This document shows, in pieces, positions 6,834 to 14,330 of a stretch of 24,347 bases of DNA (its first letter is position 1; each line of letters begins with the position of its first letter). Below the pieces are notes generated by a model, which was not told where the DNA came from, did no database searches, and worked only from the letters and a program-made list of their open reading frames with translations. The DNA is from an uncultured Collinsella sp. GTDB taxonomy: Bacteria; Actinomycetota; Coriobacteriia; Coriobacteriales; Coriobacteriaceae. The DNA is taken from NCBI GenBank assembly GCA_934654605.1, contig CAKUGH010000022.1, positions 1 to 24,347 of the forward strand. Direction: 5' to 3'. A program made the position numbers and the translations under genes.

Positions 6834-8255
6834 CTACTCTATCAGGTCGTTGTGGCGCTCGATAGCATCCGCCACCGTACCGCCCTCGTCCACGATAAGC
6901 GAACGGCGCTTAGGGGACACAATACGCTGTGCGGGATACACACCACGGTGTCCGCCGGTTAGGTAGCTGATAAAGGCCACGATGACAAAGAAGCCGGCTG
7001 CCGTGCCGTGGAACAGGTCGATGGCCATCATACAGGTAGTGATGGGCACGTTAAGGCCGGCACAGAAGACGCCGAGCATGCCGAGAGCCGCCAGAAAACT
7101 GGGGTCAAGCCCGGTAAGGCAACCGATCCAGCCACCGAGTGCCGCACCGATGCCAAACAGGGGCGTGACCTCACCGCCTTGGAAGCCGGCGCCCAGGGTG
7201 AGCGCCGTCACGACCAGCTTGATGGCGGCGTCCGCCAGGGTGGTGTTGCCTGCAAATCCGGCGCCGGAAAGCCACGTGGAAAGGCCGGCGTAGTCCCAGG
7301 CGTCGAGGAGGGCATAGGCGGCCAAAACCACGAGTGCGCCTATGAGTGCGCGGACGAGGTAATTGGTGATAAAGCGACCGTACAGGCTTTTGACGGTTCG
7401 AACCGACCAGGCAAAGAGGCGCGCGGTGAGACCAAAGATGATGGCGCTGATAACAACGATGGCAACCGTCCGCGGTGTCATGTTGGGAACGCTGGCGATG
7501 GCATTCGCTTCGTACTCGGTTCCCAAGGCGAGCGATGTGAAGTAGCCGGTAAACGAGGCGACCAGGCAGTAGATGCCCGCGGTGTAGTCGATCTTGCCGA
7601 TAAAGCACATCTCCATACCAAAGAAAGCTCCGGCAAGGGGCGAACCGAATACGGCGCCAAATGCCGACGAGATGCCGGCGAGCATGAGGTCGTGGTGGTC
7701 ATGCTTTTTGAGGTGGGCGAGGCTCGAGATGTTGCTGGCGATGGTGCCGCCAATCTGCACCGCAGCTCCCTCGCGACCGGCCGACCCGCCCGTTAGGTGC
7801 GTGAGCGTGGAACAGACGAAGGTGAGGACGGCCATGCGCATATGGATGAGGCGTGTGCCCAGAGCGGAGTCGATGACCAGGTTGTTTCCGCGTTTGGCGG
7901 CAAGGCCGTGGTTTTTGTACACCCATGCGGTGGCAATGCCCACAACGGGAAGCAGCGTGTAGACCCACGCATGGTGCTCGCGATAGTCGGTCGCGATATT
8001 CAGCGAGGCCAAAAACGCCCAAGCGGCAACGCCCATGGCGAGCGAGACGATGACGACGAGCACGAGCAACTTGGCGCTCGCGAGTAGGTTGCGGGCGTTG
8101 CGGCGCGTGTCGGCAGCCAAGAGATGCTCGGAGCGGGTGAGCTGTTGCCTGCCTGTCATGATGACGTCGTTCAGGGAGAAAAAGCCGCCGTCGTCGAGCG
8201 GCTGGGAATGATCCTGCGCCTTGTTCGCGCTTTCGGGTTTGTCGTTATGAGCCAT
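6834..8255 (-). CDS. CLC-family anion channel/transporter
   Basis: This 473-residue multispanning membrane protein of the CLC family moves chloride or another halide. Visible motifs are GGSAGREGAAVQIGG (156-170, with the gating glutamate E162), the internal segment SPLAGAFFGMEM (205-216), and GFQGGEVTPLFGIGA (358-371, equivalent to GxFxP). The usual first motif GSGIP is not recognisable; the corresponding region reads KRGNNLVIDS (121-130). That, plus the GREG motif, is seen in divergent branches including the fluoride/proton antiporters, so fluoride is a candidate ion. The first 55 residues are hydrophilic and cytosolic. ATG at 8255 follows AGAGGAACG, and an earlier in-frame start at 8282 is weaker. 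It is divergent from moeA. No fluoride riboswitch was recognised upstream. Confidence 0.9.
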   Translation of the reverse strand: MAHNDKPESANKAQDHSQPLDDGGFFSLNDVIMTGRQQLTRSEHLLAADTRRNARNLLASAKLLVLVVIVSLAMGVAAWAFLASLNIATDYREHHAWVYTLLPVVGIATAWVYKNHGLAAKRGNNLVIDSALGTRLIHMRMAVLTFVCSTLTHLTGGSAGREGAAVQIGGTIASNISSLAHLKKHDHHDLMLAGISSAFGAVFGSPLAGAFFGMEMCFIGKIDYTAGIYCLVASFTGYFTSLALGTEYEANAIASVPNMTPRTVAIVVISAIIFGLTARLFAWSVRTVKSLYGRFITNYLVRALIGALVVLAAYALLDAWDYAGLSTWLSGAGFAGNTTLADAAIKLVVTALTLGAGFQGGEVTPLFGIGAALGGWIGCLTGLDPSFLAALGMLGVFCAGLNVPITTCMMAIDLFHGTAAGFFVIVAFISYLTGGHRGVYPAQRIVSPKRRSLIVDEGGTVADAIERHNDLIE

Positions 8256-8284
8256 ACGTTCCTCTTTTAGGTTGCAACGCAAGC

Positions 8285-8290
8285 ATTATA
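8285..8290 (-). promoter_or_regulatory. -10 element for the CLC gene
   Basis: A perfect TATAAT reads on the minus strand at 8290-8285, about 30 bases before the CLC start codon. The -35 region is weak (GACTCG at 17-base spacing). Confidence 0.5.
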
Positions 8291-8402
8291 AAACGCGGTA
8301 AACGCGACGAGTCGGTGGGTTGGTATCCATTCTGTTTCGCGGCTTGCAACCGACAGGTGTATTTGCGGGTACAGGCCGAGTCGCGGTCGTGCGTCGGGGG
8401 AT

Positions 8403-8408
8403 TATACT
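8403..8408 (+). promoter_or_regulatory. Candidate -10 element for moeA
   Basis: TATACT at 8403-8408 lies about 58 bases before the moeA start and is the best -10 match in the divergent CLC/moeA gap. No convincing -35 is seen. Confidence 0.4.
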
Positions 8409-8465
8409 GAGACAAGCATAAAGAATCGGCGCTCCTGTTGTGCGCCGTGGCATTAAGAGGTGCAT

Positions 8466-9728
8466 ATGGCAGAGAAACTCATTCCGCTGGAGGACGCGCA
8501 GTCGATTGTTCTGTCGCACGTTGCTCCGACCGATCTCGTCGAGATTCCCGTGTGGCAGGCGGCCGGTCTTCCCCTGGCCGAGGATGCCGTGGCCGATATC
8601 GACATTTCGCCGTTTGCCAACAGCGCCATGGATGGATATGCCGTGCGTGCCGTCGACCTCGCCAAAGCGTCCACCGATGCGCCCGTGACGCTTTCTGTTG
8701 TGGGGCACGAGGCTGCAGGCCACGTGTTCGAAGGCGTTATCGCCCCGGGCGAGACCGTCCGCATCATGACGGGTGCGCCGGTGCCCGAAGGTGCCGATGC
8801 CGTGGTGAAATACGAGATCGTCGACGTGCTCGATGGCGACGGCAACGAGTGCTCGCGTGTGAGGTTTTCGGCGCCTGCCAAGGTAGGGGAGAACGTTCGC
8901 TCTGCCGCCGAGGAGGCCCATGCTGGCGATGTCGTGATGCGCGCCGGCGAGGTCGTGGCTCCGGCGGGCGCGGGTCTGCTGGCAAGCGCCGGATACGCGA
9001 GCGTGAAGGTGCATGCCGCGCCGCGTGTGGGCATTATCTCGCTGGGCACGGAGCTGGTTGCGCCGGGTGAGCTGCCGGCGCGCGGGCAGATTCGCGACTC
9101 CAACTCGTCGGCGTTGATGGCCGAAGCACTCGATGCCGGCGCCGAGCCCGTGTTCTACGGCATTGCGCCCGATGATGAGCAGGCGATTGCCGAGCTGGTG
9201 CATCGCGCCGTGCTTGAGTGCGATTTTGTCATTACGAGCGGCGGCGCTTCGGCGGGCGATTACGACTATGTGACGGCGCTGGTCAGGCGCGAGGGAGAGG
9301 TGCTGTTCGATCGCATCTCGATGCGTCCCGGTAAAGCCATCACGTTTGGTCTGCTTGGGGGCAAGCCGTATTTGGGGCTTTCGGGCAATCCCGCGGCGGC
9401 GTATGTGGGCTTTGAGATGCTCGCCCGCCCGGCAATTCGCAAGATGCGCGGCTTTGCCGAAGGTACGCGTCCCGTGCAGCAGGCGATATTGACGCACGGC
9501 GTGAAGAAGCGCCAGCATCGCCGCTTCTTCGATCGCGCCACGGTTTTGCACGACCCCGAGACCGGTGAGCTGTTGGTGACCGAGGCCAAGACGCAGAATT
9601 CGGCGCTGCTCGGCACGATGCAGCGGGCCAACTGCCTGCTGCGTATTGACGAAGGACCGTGCGACCTCAAGGCGGGCGACGTCGTGGATGTCGTGCGTGT
9701 CGACCTGCCTGAGGGCGCCGTGTTGTAG
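8466..9728 (+). CDS. moeA: Molybdopterin molybdenumtransferase MoeA
   Basis: This 420-residue enzyme of molybdenum cofactor synthesis inserts molybdate into adenylated molybdopterin. Domains run in the usual order. The N-terminal region contains SPFANSAMDGYAV (48-60), followed by a beta-rich domain with RIMTGAPVPEGADAVV (99-114). The MoCF-like domain has ISLGTELV-PGE (191-202), DSNS (211-214) and TSGGASAGDYD (258-268), and a C-terminal beta barrel follows. Length is standard. ATG at 8466 is preceded by AAGAGG at about 8455-8460; an in-frame GTG at 8460 is less likely. It lies 10 bases before mog, and the mod transport genes follow, forming a molybdenum block. Confidence 0.94.
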   Translation: MAEKLIPLEDAQSIVLSHVAPTDLVEIPVWQAAGLPLAEDAVADIDISPFANSAMDGYAVRAVDLAKASTDAPVTLSVVGHEAAGHVFEGVIAPGETVRIMTGAPVPEGADAVVKYEIVDVLDGDGNECSRVRFSAPAKVGENVRSAAEEAHAGDVVMRAGEVVAPAGAGLLASAGYASVKVHAAPRVGIISLGTELVAPGELPARGQIRDSNSSALMAEALDAGAEPVFYGIAPDDEQAIAELVHRAVLECDFVITSGGASAGDYDYVTALVRREGEVLFDRISMRPGKAITFGLLGGKPYLGLSGNPAAAYVGFEMLARPAIRKMRGFAEGTRPVQQAILTHGVKKRQHRRFFDRATVLHDPETGELLVTEAKTQNSALLGTMQRANCLLRIDEGPCDLKAGDVVDVVRVDLPEGAVL

Positions 9729-9738
9729 GAGGAATGCT

Positions 9739-10218
9739 ATGGAGCTGAAGATATCGATCGTGACGTGTTCGGACACGCGCGATCTTGTGCAGGACGAGGC
9801 CGGAGGCGCACTCGAGGAACTTATCGAGGCACAGGGCTGGACGGTTGCCTCACATGTGGTCGTGCGCGATGACGTCAGCGAGATCGGTGATGCCATTGTG
9901 GAAGCCGCCGATGAGCGCCACGCCAATGTCGTACTCACCTGCGGTGGCACGGGGCTTTCGATGCGCGATGTGACGCCCGAGGCGACGTGCGCCGTCTGCG
10001 ACCGCGATGTGCCGGGCATTGCCGAGGCGATTCGCGCGTACTCGATGACCAAGACGCGCCGCGCCATGCTCTCGCGCGCTATTTGCATGCAACGAGGCCA
10101 TACACTTGTCGTAAACTTTCCCGGTTCTACGAAGGCCGCCCGCGAAAGCTGGGAGGCCATAGCGGACCAGCTGGAGCATGCGGCTCAGATGACAGCAGGC
10201 GGCGGACATACCAACTAA
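9739..10218 (+). CDS. mog: MogA/MoaB-type molybdopterin adenylyltransferase
   Basis: This 159-residue cytosolic enzyme of the MoCF domain family adenylates molybdopterin before MoeA acts. Signature segments are VTCSDTR (8-14), LTCGGTGLSMRDVTPEAT (66-83) and VPGIAEAIR (91-99). Length matches MoaB/MogA proteins at about 160-190 residues. MoaB- and MogA-type members are hard to separate by eye, so the symbol is approximate. AGGAGG at 9727-9732 sits six bases before the ATG, overlapping the moeA stop, which indicates tight coupling with moeA. A terminator follows and separates it from modA. Confidence 0.9.
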   Translation: MELKISIVTCSDTRDLVQDEAGGALEELIEAQGWTVASHVVVRDDVSEIGDAIVEAADERHANVVLTCGGTGLSMRDVTPEATCAVCDRDVPGIAEAIRAYSMTKTRRAMLSRAICMQRGHTLVVNFPGSTKAARESWEAIADQLEHAAQMTAGGGHTN

Positions 10219-10231
10219 GCGGTTTACCTGC

Positions 10232-10264
10232 GGCGGAGCGACCTGAACGGCTGCTCCGCCTTTT
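10232..10264 (+). terminator. Rho-independent terminator after moeA-mog
   Basis: GGCGGAGC (10232-10239) pairs with GCTCCGCC (10253-10260), followed directly by TTTTATTT. It marks the end of the moeA-mog unit. Confidence 0.88.
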
Positions 10265-10311
10265 ATTTGCGCCCAAGGGGACGGCATTCTGCAGGCATGC
10301 CTGGAACTATA

Positions 10312-10334
10312 TTCTCAGACGAGAAATATTTCTC
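10312..10334. promoter_or_regulatory. Three alternating half-sites before modA (candidate operator)
   Basis: TTCTC (10312-10316), GAGAA (10321-10325) and TTCTC (10330-10334) alternate in orientation with 4-base spacers. This gives two overlapping palindromes, of which GAGAAATATTTCTC (10321-10334) is perfect over 14 bases. The site ends 22 bases before a TATAAT and overlaps the expected -35 region, as expected for a repressor site. It does not match the E. coli ModE consensus that I know. The binding protein is unknown. Confidence 0.55.
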
Positions 10335-10356
10335 AAAATCATTATTCGCGTCGAAG

Positions 10357-10362
10357 TATAAT
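10357..10362 (+). promoter_or_regulatory. -10 element of the modABC promoter
   Basis: A perfect TATAAT at 10357-10362 lies about 60 bases before the modA start. The -35 is poor, suggesting activator dependence or weak basal activity. A small hairpin (GCCCG...CGGGC, about 10379-10400) lies in the leader. Confidence 0.6.
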
Positions 10363-10422
10363 CTAATTACAGAATAAAGCCCGCGGTGAGGTACCCGGGC
10401 ACAAGGTCCGAAAGGGTTGAAC

Positions 10423-11295
10423 ATGTTCGATATGGTTTCTCGCCGCGGATTCGTCTCGCTCTCCGCCGTCGCCGCTGCCGGCCTTGGCCTTGCTAGCTGC
10501 TCGGGCAACAAGACGTCCGAGCCCGCTGGTACCGATGCCGGCTCCGCCAAGGCCTCTTCCGAGAAAGCTGTCGAGCTGCAGGTCTTTGCCGCCAACTCGC
10601 TCGAGAAGGCCCTGCCCGAGGTCCAGGAGCTCTACACCGATCAGACCGGTACCACCTTTGCCGACACGCAGTTTAAGGCCTCCGGCGACCTCGTCGAGCA
10701 GATGCGTGCCGGCGCCACGGTCGATGTGCTCATTACCGCTTCCAAGGGCACCATGGATGACGCTGAGACCGCCGAGCTCGTCGATACCGACACCCGTGAG
10801 GACATGTTCGTCAACGACCTCGTGATCATTCGCGCCGAGGGCTCCGACACCAAGGTCGAGGCCATCGCCGACCTCGCGAACCTGGACGGCAAGATCGCCA
10901 TCGGCGACGCCAAGACCGTTCCGGCCGGCAAGTACGCCAACCAGGCGCTGGCCTCTGTGGGCCTCTACACCGGCACCGAGGGCGACGACGGCGAGTACGC
11001 GCCCGAGATTGCCGACAAGGTCGCGCTGGCCGACAAGGTCGGCACCGCTGCCGCCTACGTGTCCACGGGCGACTGCGTGTCCGGCTTTGTCTACAGCTCC
11101 GACATCTACCGCTATGACGGCATCGAGGAGGCCTTCGTGTGCCCCGAGGATTCGCACAAGCCCATCGTGTACCCGGGCGCCGTGGCCGAGAGCTCCGAGC
11201 ATGCCGACGAGGCCAAGGCGTTCATCGACTTCTGCCTGTCTAACAAGAAGGCGCAGAAGATTTGGGCTAAGTACGGCTTTGAGCTTTCCGAGTAG
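10423..11295 (+). CDS. modA: Molybdate ABC transporter substrate-binding lipoprotein
   Basis: This 290-residue extracellular lipoprotein captures molybdate (or tungstate) for the ModBC transporter. The N-terminus shows SRRGFVSL (6-13), a twin-arginine-like motif, then a hydrophobic stretch and the lipobox LASC with C26 as lipid-anchored cysteine. A Ser/Gly/Ala/Lys linker follows (about 27-48). The mature part starts LQVFAANSLEKALPEV, the family's ligand-contacting first strand, and contains FKASGDLVEQM and DVLITAS segments typical of ModA. Length is slightly above the family norm because of the linker. ATG at 10423 follows AAAGGG (10411-10416). It is the first gene of modABC, behind a TATAAT and a palindromic operator. 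Confidence 0.92.
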   Translation: MFDMVSRRGFVSLSAVAAAGLGLASCSGNKTSEPAGTDAGSAKASSEKAVELQVFAANSLEKALPEVQELYTDQTGTTFADTQFKASGDLVEQMRAGATVDVLITASKGTMDDAETAELVDTDTREDMFVNDLVIIRAEGSDTKVEAIADLANLDGKIAIGDAKTVPAGKYANQALASVGLYTGTEGDDGEYAPEIADKVALADKVGTAAAYVSTGDCVSGFVYSSDIYRYDGIEEAFVCPEDSHKPIVYPGAVAESSEHADEAKAFIDFCLSNKKAQKIWAKYGFELSE

Positions 11296-11363
11296 TGCGG
11301 CTTGGCGCGATAATTCCATCGTTTTGTGTTTCACTCCGTCCTTGTATTCGCTTGGAGCTTTTC

Positions 11364-12806
11364 GTGCTTAATAGATTTCGCATGCTTGTCGCCTGTGCTT
11401 TGACCTTCGCGCTTTGCTGGGTGCCGGGATTTGCGTTTGCTGGGGACGCTGAGGACGGGTCCCAGGTTGCTGCGACCGCTCATGGGCTTTCCTGTGGGAT
11501 CGAGGGTTTTGAGCGGTTGGCCAAGGGGACCGCTCGTGCCATGGAGGGCCAGCCTGAGGGCTACCGGTTTCCCGTTGACGAGGACGTGGACCTTGTAGTG
11601 GCGCCTGCTGCCGATCGCGTTGTGGTGTGGATATCGCCCAAGGCGGTCGAGAAGTATGGACTGGATCCGCAGGACAACGAGTGCATATCGGGTCTCAAGG
11701 CCCTCGTCTGTGAGCTCGACAGCGCAAACTGCATGGGAGGTGCGCAGCTGGGGGACGTGGATCTTCCTTGGTATGTCACGGAGGAAACTACGTTTGATGC
11801 CGGTGGGTATACCTATGGCTTTGACGAGCGCGGTGCGGATGGGGACCGCTATGTGGTGATTGCATCAGCCACGGGTGATGCCAAGGGCGGCGCGCGTTGG
11901 CTTGATAGCGCTCAAATGGTAGAGGCATCGTCTGTCGTGTTGCGGGATGAGCAGGGGCCCTTGACCTCTCTGGCCTCCTTTTTGGGCGACATCGACTATC
12001 GTCCGTTTTGGGTGTCCATTAAAACGAGCGGCCTTGCCCTCGTGATCGCGTTTGCGCTGGGCCTGTTTGCCGCGTGGAAGACTATGGGTACCTCGAGTCG
12101 CATCAAGGGCCTGCTCGATTCGGTCTTTACCATCCCTATGGTGCTGCCGCCCACGGTCTGCGGCTTTTTGCTGCTTATGCTGTTCGGCCGCTCGACCGGG
12201 GTGGGCCAGTGGCTGATTGCGCACGGCATCTCGATTGTCTTTACGTGGCCCGCGGCGGTGATCTCTGCCGTGGTGGTGTCGTTCCCGCTCGTCTATCGTA
12301 CGGCACTCGGCGCCTTCGAGAGCCTCGACACGCAGATGCTCGATGCAGCGCGCACGCTGGGCTGGTCCGAGCGACGCATCTTTACCAAGCTCATGATGCC
12401 CCTCGGCTGGCCCTCTATTGCCGCCGGCACGGTGCTCGCCTTTGCCCGCGCCATGGGCGAGTTTGGCTGCACGCTGTTCTTCGCGGGCAACTATGCCGGC
12501 ATTACGCAGACCATTCCCATCGCCATCTACTTTGAGTGGATGGGCGGCAATACGTCGGTGGCGCTCTTTTGGGTCGTCGTCGTGATCGTCTTTAGCTTCT
12601 TGGTCATCCTGTTCATCAACATGTACACGGCGCATTCGCAAAAGTACCGCGAGCGGGGTCTCTCCCGCGCGGAGCGCAAACAGGCCAAGGAGCTTGTCGG
12701 TCAGGGCGATTCGCTCGACCCCGTCGGCGGCGATGCCCTACGTATCGATCGCGAGGCGTTGGCCGAGCTTATGCGTGACGACGCGGTCGCGAAGGGAGGT
12801 CGATAG
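11364..12806 (+). CDS. modB: ModB permease with fused N-terminal secreted domain
   Basis: This 480-residue protein is twice the usual ModB length. Residues 1-26 form a signal peptide or first helix ending AFA. Residues about 27-210 are a hydrophilic, probably extracytoplasmic domain with four cysteines (C44, C107, C116, C123), which I do not recognise. Residues about 215-425 are a normal ABC permease with SIKTSGLALVIAFALG, the loop LDAARTLGWSERRIFTKLMMP (EAA-type contact with ModC, about 326-346) and ARAMGEFGCTLFFAGN. A charged cytosolic tail of about 55 residues follows. GTG at 11364 is preferred, with GGAG six bases upstream. A GTG at 11295 overlapping the modA stop would lengthen the leader implausibly, and ATG at 11382 is another option. 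Its place between modA and modC confirms the transport role. Confidence 0.88.
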   Translation: MLNRFRMLVACALTFALCWVPGFAFAGDAEDGSQVAATAHGLSCGIEGFERLAKGTARAMEGQPEGYRFPVDEDVDLVVAPAADRVVVWISPKAVEKYGLDPQDNECISGLKALVCELDSANCMGGAQLGDVDLPWYVTEETTFDAGGYTYGFDERGADGDRYVVIASATGDAKGGARWLDSAQMVEASSVVLRDEQGPLTSLASFLGDIDYRPFWVSIKTSGLALVIAFALGLFAAWKTMGTSSRIKGLLDSVFTIPMVLPPTVCGFLLLMLFGRSTGVGQWLIAHGISIVFTWPAAVISAVVVSFPLVYRTALGAFESLDTQMLDAARTLGWSERRIFTKLMMPLGWPSIAAGTVLAFARAMGEFGCTLFFAGNYAGITQTIPIAIYFEWMGGNTSVALFWVVVVIVFSFLVILFINMYTAHSQKYRERGLSRAERKQAKELVGQGDSLDPVGGDALRIDREALAELMRDDAVAKGGR

Positions 12807-12809
12807 GCC

Positions 12810-13880
12810 ATGTCGCTCGTTCTGGATATCAAAAAGCGTTATCCCGGCTTTACCCTCGACATTCAGCTGGAAGCCGGCGAGGAGCGGGTGGCGCTGCTCG
12901 GTGCCTCCGGTTGCGGCAAGAGCTGTACCTTGCGCTGCATCGCCGGCGTGGAGACGCCCGATGAGGGCAAGATCGTCGTCAATGGCGTGACCTTCTTCGA
13001 CTCTGCCGCGGGCATCAACTTGTCGCCCCAGGAACGCAAGTGCGCCCTGCTGTTCCAAAACTATCAGCTGTTTCTCAATATGACGGTGGCCGATAACGTT
13101 TGTGCCGGCGTTGAGGATGCCGGCGACGCCGCAGCGCGCAAAAAGCTTGCCGAACGCTATCTGGGTATCTTTGGCCTGGCCGACTTTGCCGACCGCTATC
13201 CCGCGCGCCTTTCGGGCGGCCAGCAGCAGCGTGTGGCGCTTGCCCGCATGGTGGCGGCGCACCCGGGCATCTTTATGTTCGACGAGCCCATGAGTGCGCT
13301 CGACGCGTATCTTAAGAGCGCGCTTGAGCAAAACATGCTCGATCTCTTCGATGTCTGCAACCGCACCGTGCTGTACGTGAGCCACGATATCGATGAGGCG
13401 TGCCGTCTGTGCGAGTGCATCTGTGTGATGCACAACGGGCATGTGGAGGAGATCGGTTCTGTCGAGGACGTGGTCCGCCGGCCGCAAACCTTGGCCGCGC
13501 TGCGCCTGACGGGCTGCAAAAACACGAGCCGCGCGCGCAAGATCGGGCCTCAGGAAGTTGAAGCCCTTGATTGGGGCATGACCTTCAATGTGGGCCGCGA
13601 GGTGCCCGATGACGTGGCATATCTGGGCATCCGCGCGAGCTACTTCCATGTGGACAATCGTGCCGAGCGTGGTCGCAACAGCTACGACCTGCACGTGGCC
13701 CGCGTGAGCGATTCGCGTTTTGAGCGCTTGGTGCTGCTGGATGTGCCACGTGCCGACGCACCGACGCGCCTGCAGTGGAAGGTCAACAAGGTGAGTGTTC
13801 CTGTCGAGGAGTTGCCGCAGGAGGGGGAGACCCTGCGCATGCATTTTGATGCGAGCAGGATTCATCTGGTTTGCCGGTAG
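12810..13880 (+). CDS. modC: Molybdate ABC transporter ATP-binding protein
   Basis: This 356-residue cytosolic ATPase drives ModB. Visible features are Walker A GASGCGKS (31-38), Q-loop glutamine in LLFQNYQLF (Q83), ABC signature LSGGQQQRVALAR (134-146), Walker B IFMFDEPMSALD (154-165) and the switch histidine in YVSHDIDEA (H192). The remaining C-terminal 120 residues are beta-rich, as expected for a TOBE/Mop-type molybdate-sensing domain, although the similarity is not obvious by eye. ATG at 12810 lies three bases after the modB stop, with GGGAGG just inside the end of modB, so translation is coupled. It is the last gene of the mod operon. No clear terminator with a T run follows. Confidence 0.93.
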   Translation: MSLVLDIKKRYPGFTLDIQLEAGEERVALLGASGCGKSCTLRCIAGVETPDEGKIVVNGVTFFDSAAGINLSPQERKCALLFQNYQLFLNMTVADNVCAGVEDAGDAAARKKLAERYLGIFGLADFADRYPARLSGGQQQRVALARMVAAHPGIFMFDEPMSALDAYLKSALEQNMLDLFDVCNRTVLYVSHDIDEACRLCECICVMHNGHVEEIGSVEDVVRRPQTLAALRLTGCKNTSRARKIGPQEVEALDWGMTFNVGREVPDDVAYLGIRASYFHVDNRAERGRNSYDLHVARVSDSRFERLVLLDVPRADAPTRLQWKVNKVSVPVEELPQEGETLRMHFDASRIHLVCR

Positions 13881-13969
13881 CGCGGTGTGCGGTACGGTCG
13901 GGGGATTGGTTTTTTGGCCGTCCGGGTCCTTAACGTTCCGCCATTCGCCGAATCGAGGGTGACAAAACC

Positions 13970-13996
13970 TTATCAATCTGATAATTATTTATCAGA
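13970..13996. promoter_or_regulatory. TTATCA/TGATAA triple half-site (candidate operator)
   Basis: TTATCA (13970-13975), TGATAA (13979-13984) and TTATCA (13990-13995 within a longer arm) alternate with 3- and 5-base gaps. TCTGATAA (13977-13984) and TTATCAGA (13989-13996) form a perfect 8-bp inverted repeat with a TTAT spacer. It is an AT-rich island in the 450-base gap between modC and the reductase cluster. The layout echoes the modA operator, but the half-site differs. It is likely a transcription factor site for the downstream genes; the protein is unknown. Confidence 0.5.
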
Positions 13997-14102
13997 CAGC
14001 GAGATACTCGCATCCCGATGCTGTCGTACGCGTGTCGGCGGTGTTCGTCTGGACGACGACCGTTGATATAGTTACCTTCGACGAGAAAAGGAGGGCGCGC
14101 CG

Positions 14103-14171
14103 ATGCCGCAGAAGACATATTCGCGTCGCGTTGCCGCGCGCGCCCTCTATATGGCTCGGAGCCGCATATGA
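14103..14171 (+). CDS. Possible 22-residue leader peptide
   Basis: A 22-codon ORF starts MPQKTYSRRVAARALYMA and ends before TGA at 14169. A very strong ribosome-binding site, AAGGAGG, lies at 14088-14094, eight bases before the ATG. The peptide has five arginines and one lysine and resembles no family I recognise. It sits about 160 bases ahead of the reductase operon, and its 3' end overlaps a hairpin (14155-14194), an arrangement compatible with a leader peptide controlling downstream expression. Alternatively it is the remnant of a gene or a chance ORF. Translation is plausible because of the ribosome-binding site, but function is unknown. Confidence 0.4.
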   Translation: MPQKTYSRRVAARALYMARSRI

Positions 14172-14194
14172 GCAGGTATGTTCACGGCTCCGGG
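14155..14194 (+). other. Leader hairpin overlapping the small ORF
   Basis: CGGAGCCG (14157-14164) pairs with CGGCTCCG (14185-14192), extended by two outer pairs including a wobble. It spans the stop codon of the 22-codon ORF. No T run follows, so it is not an intrinsic terminator. The remaining 136 bases to the reductase start show no other gene. Confidence 0.45.
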
Positions 14195-14330
14195 AGAGAC
14201 GACGCACAACTAAATCATCAACCGCAAAGCAGGTTCCCCAAAATTCCGGGTTTACGCGCGGCTGGGTTTTCGCCACCCACCGTGCAGCAATACCGTAGCT
14301 ATTCGTTTTTGGTTCGAGAGGGGAACCGCC

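Noticed and set aside
8256..8465. Fluoride riboswitch between the CLC gene and moeA
   Set aside because: The conserved GGNGAUGG start and pseudoknot segments were not seen on the minus strand.
10363..10422. Molybdenum cofactor riboswitch before modA
   Set aside because: Only one small hairpin and a CCGAAAGG fragment are seen; the leader is too short for the known Moco aptamer.
11295..11363. GTG at 11295 overlapping the modA stop as modB start
   Set aside because: It would add 23 residues ahead of the signal peptide and lacks a fitting ribosome-binding site, whereas GTG at 11364 has GGAG six bases upstream.
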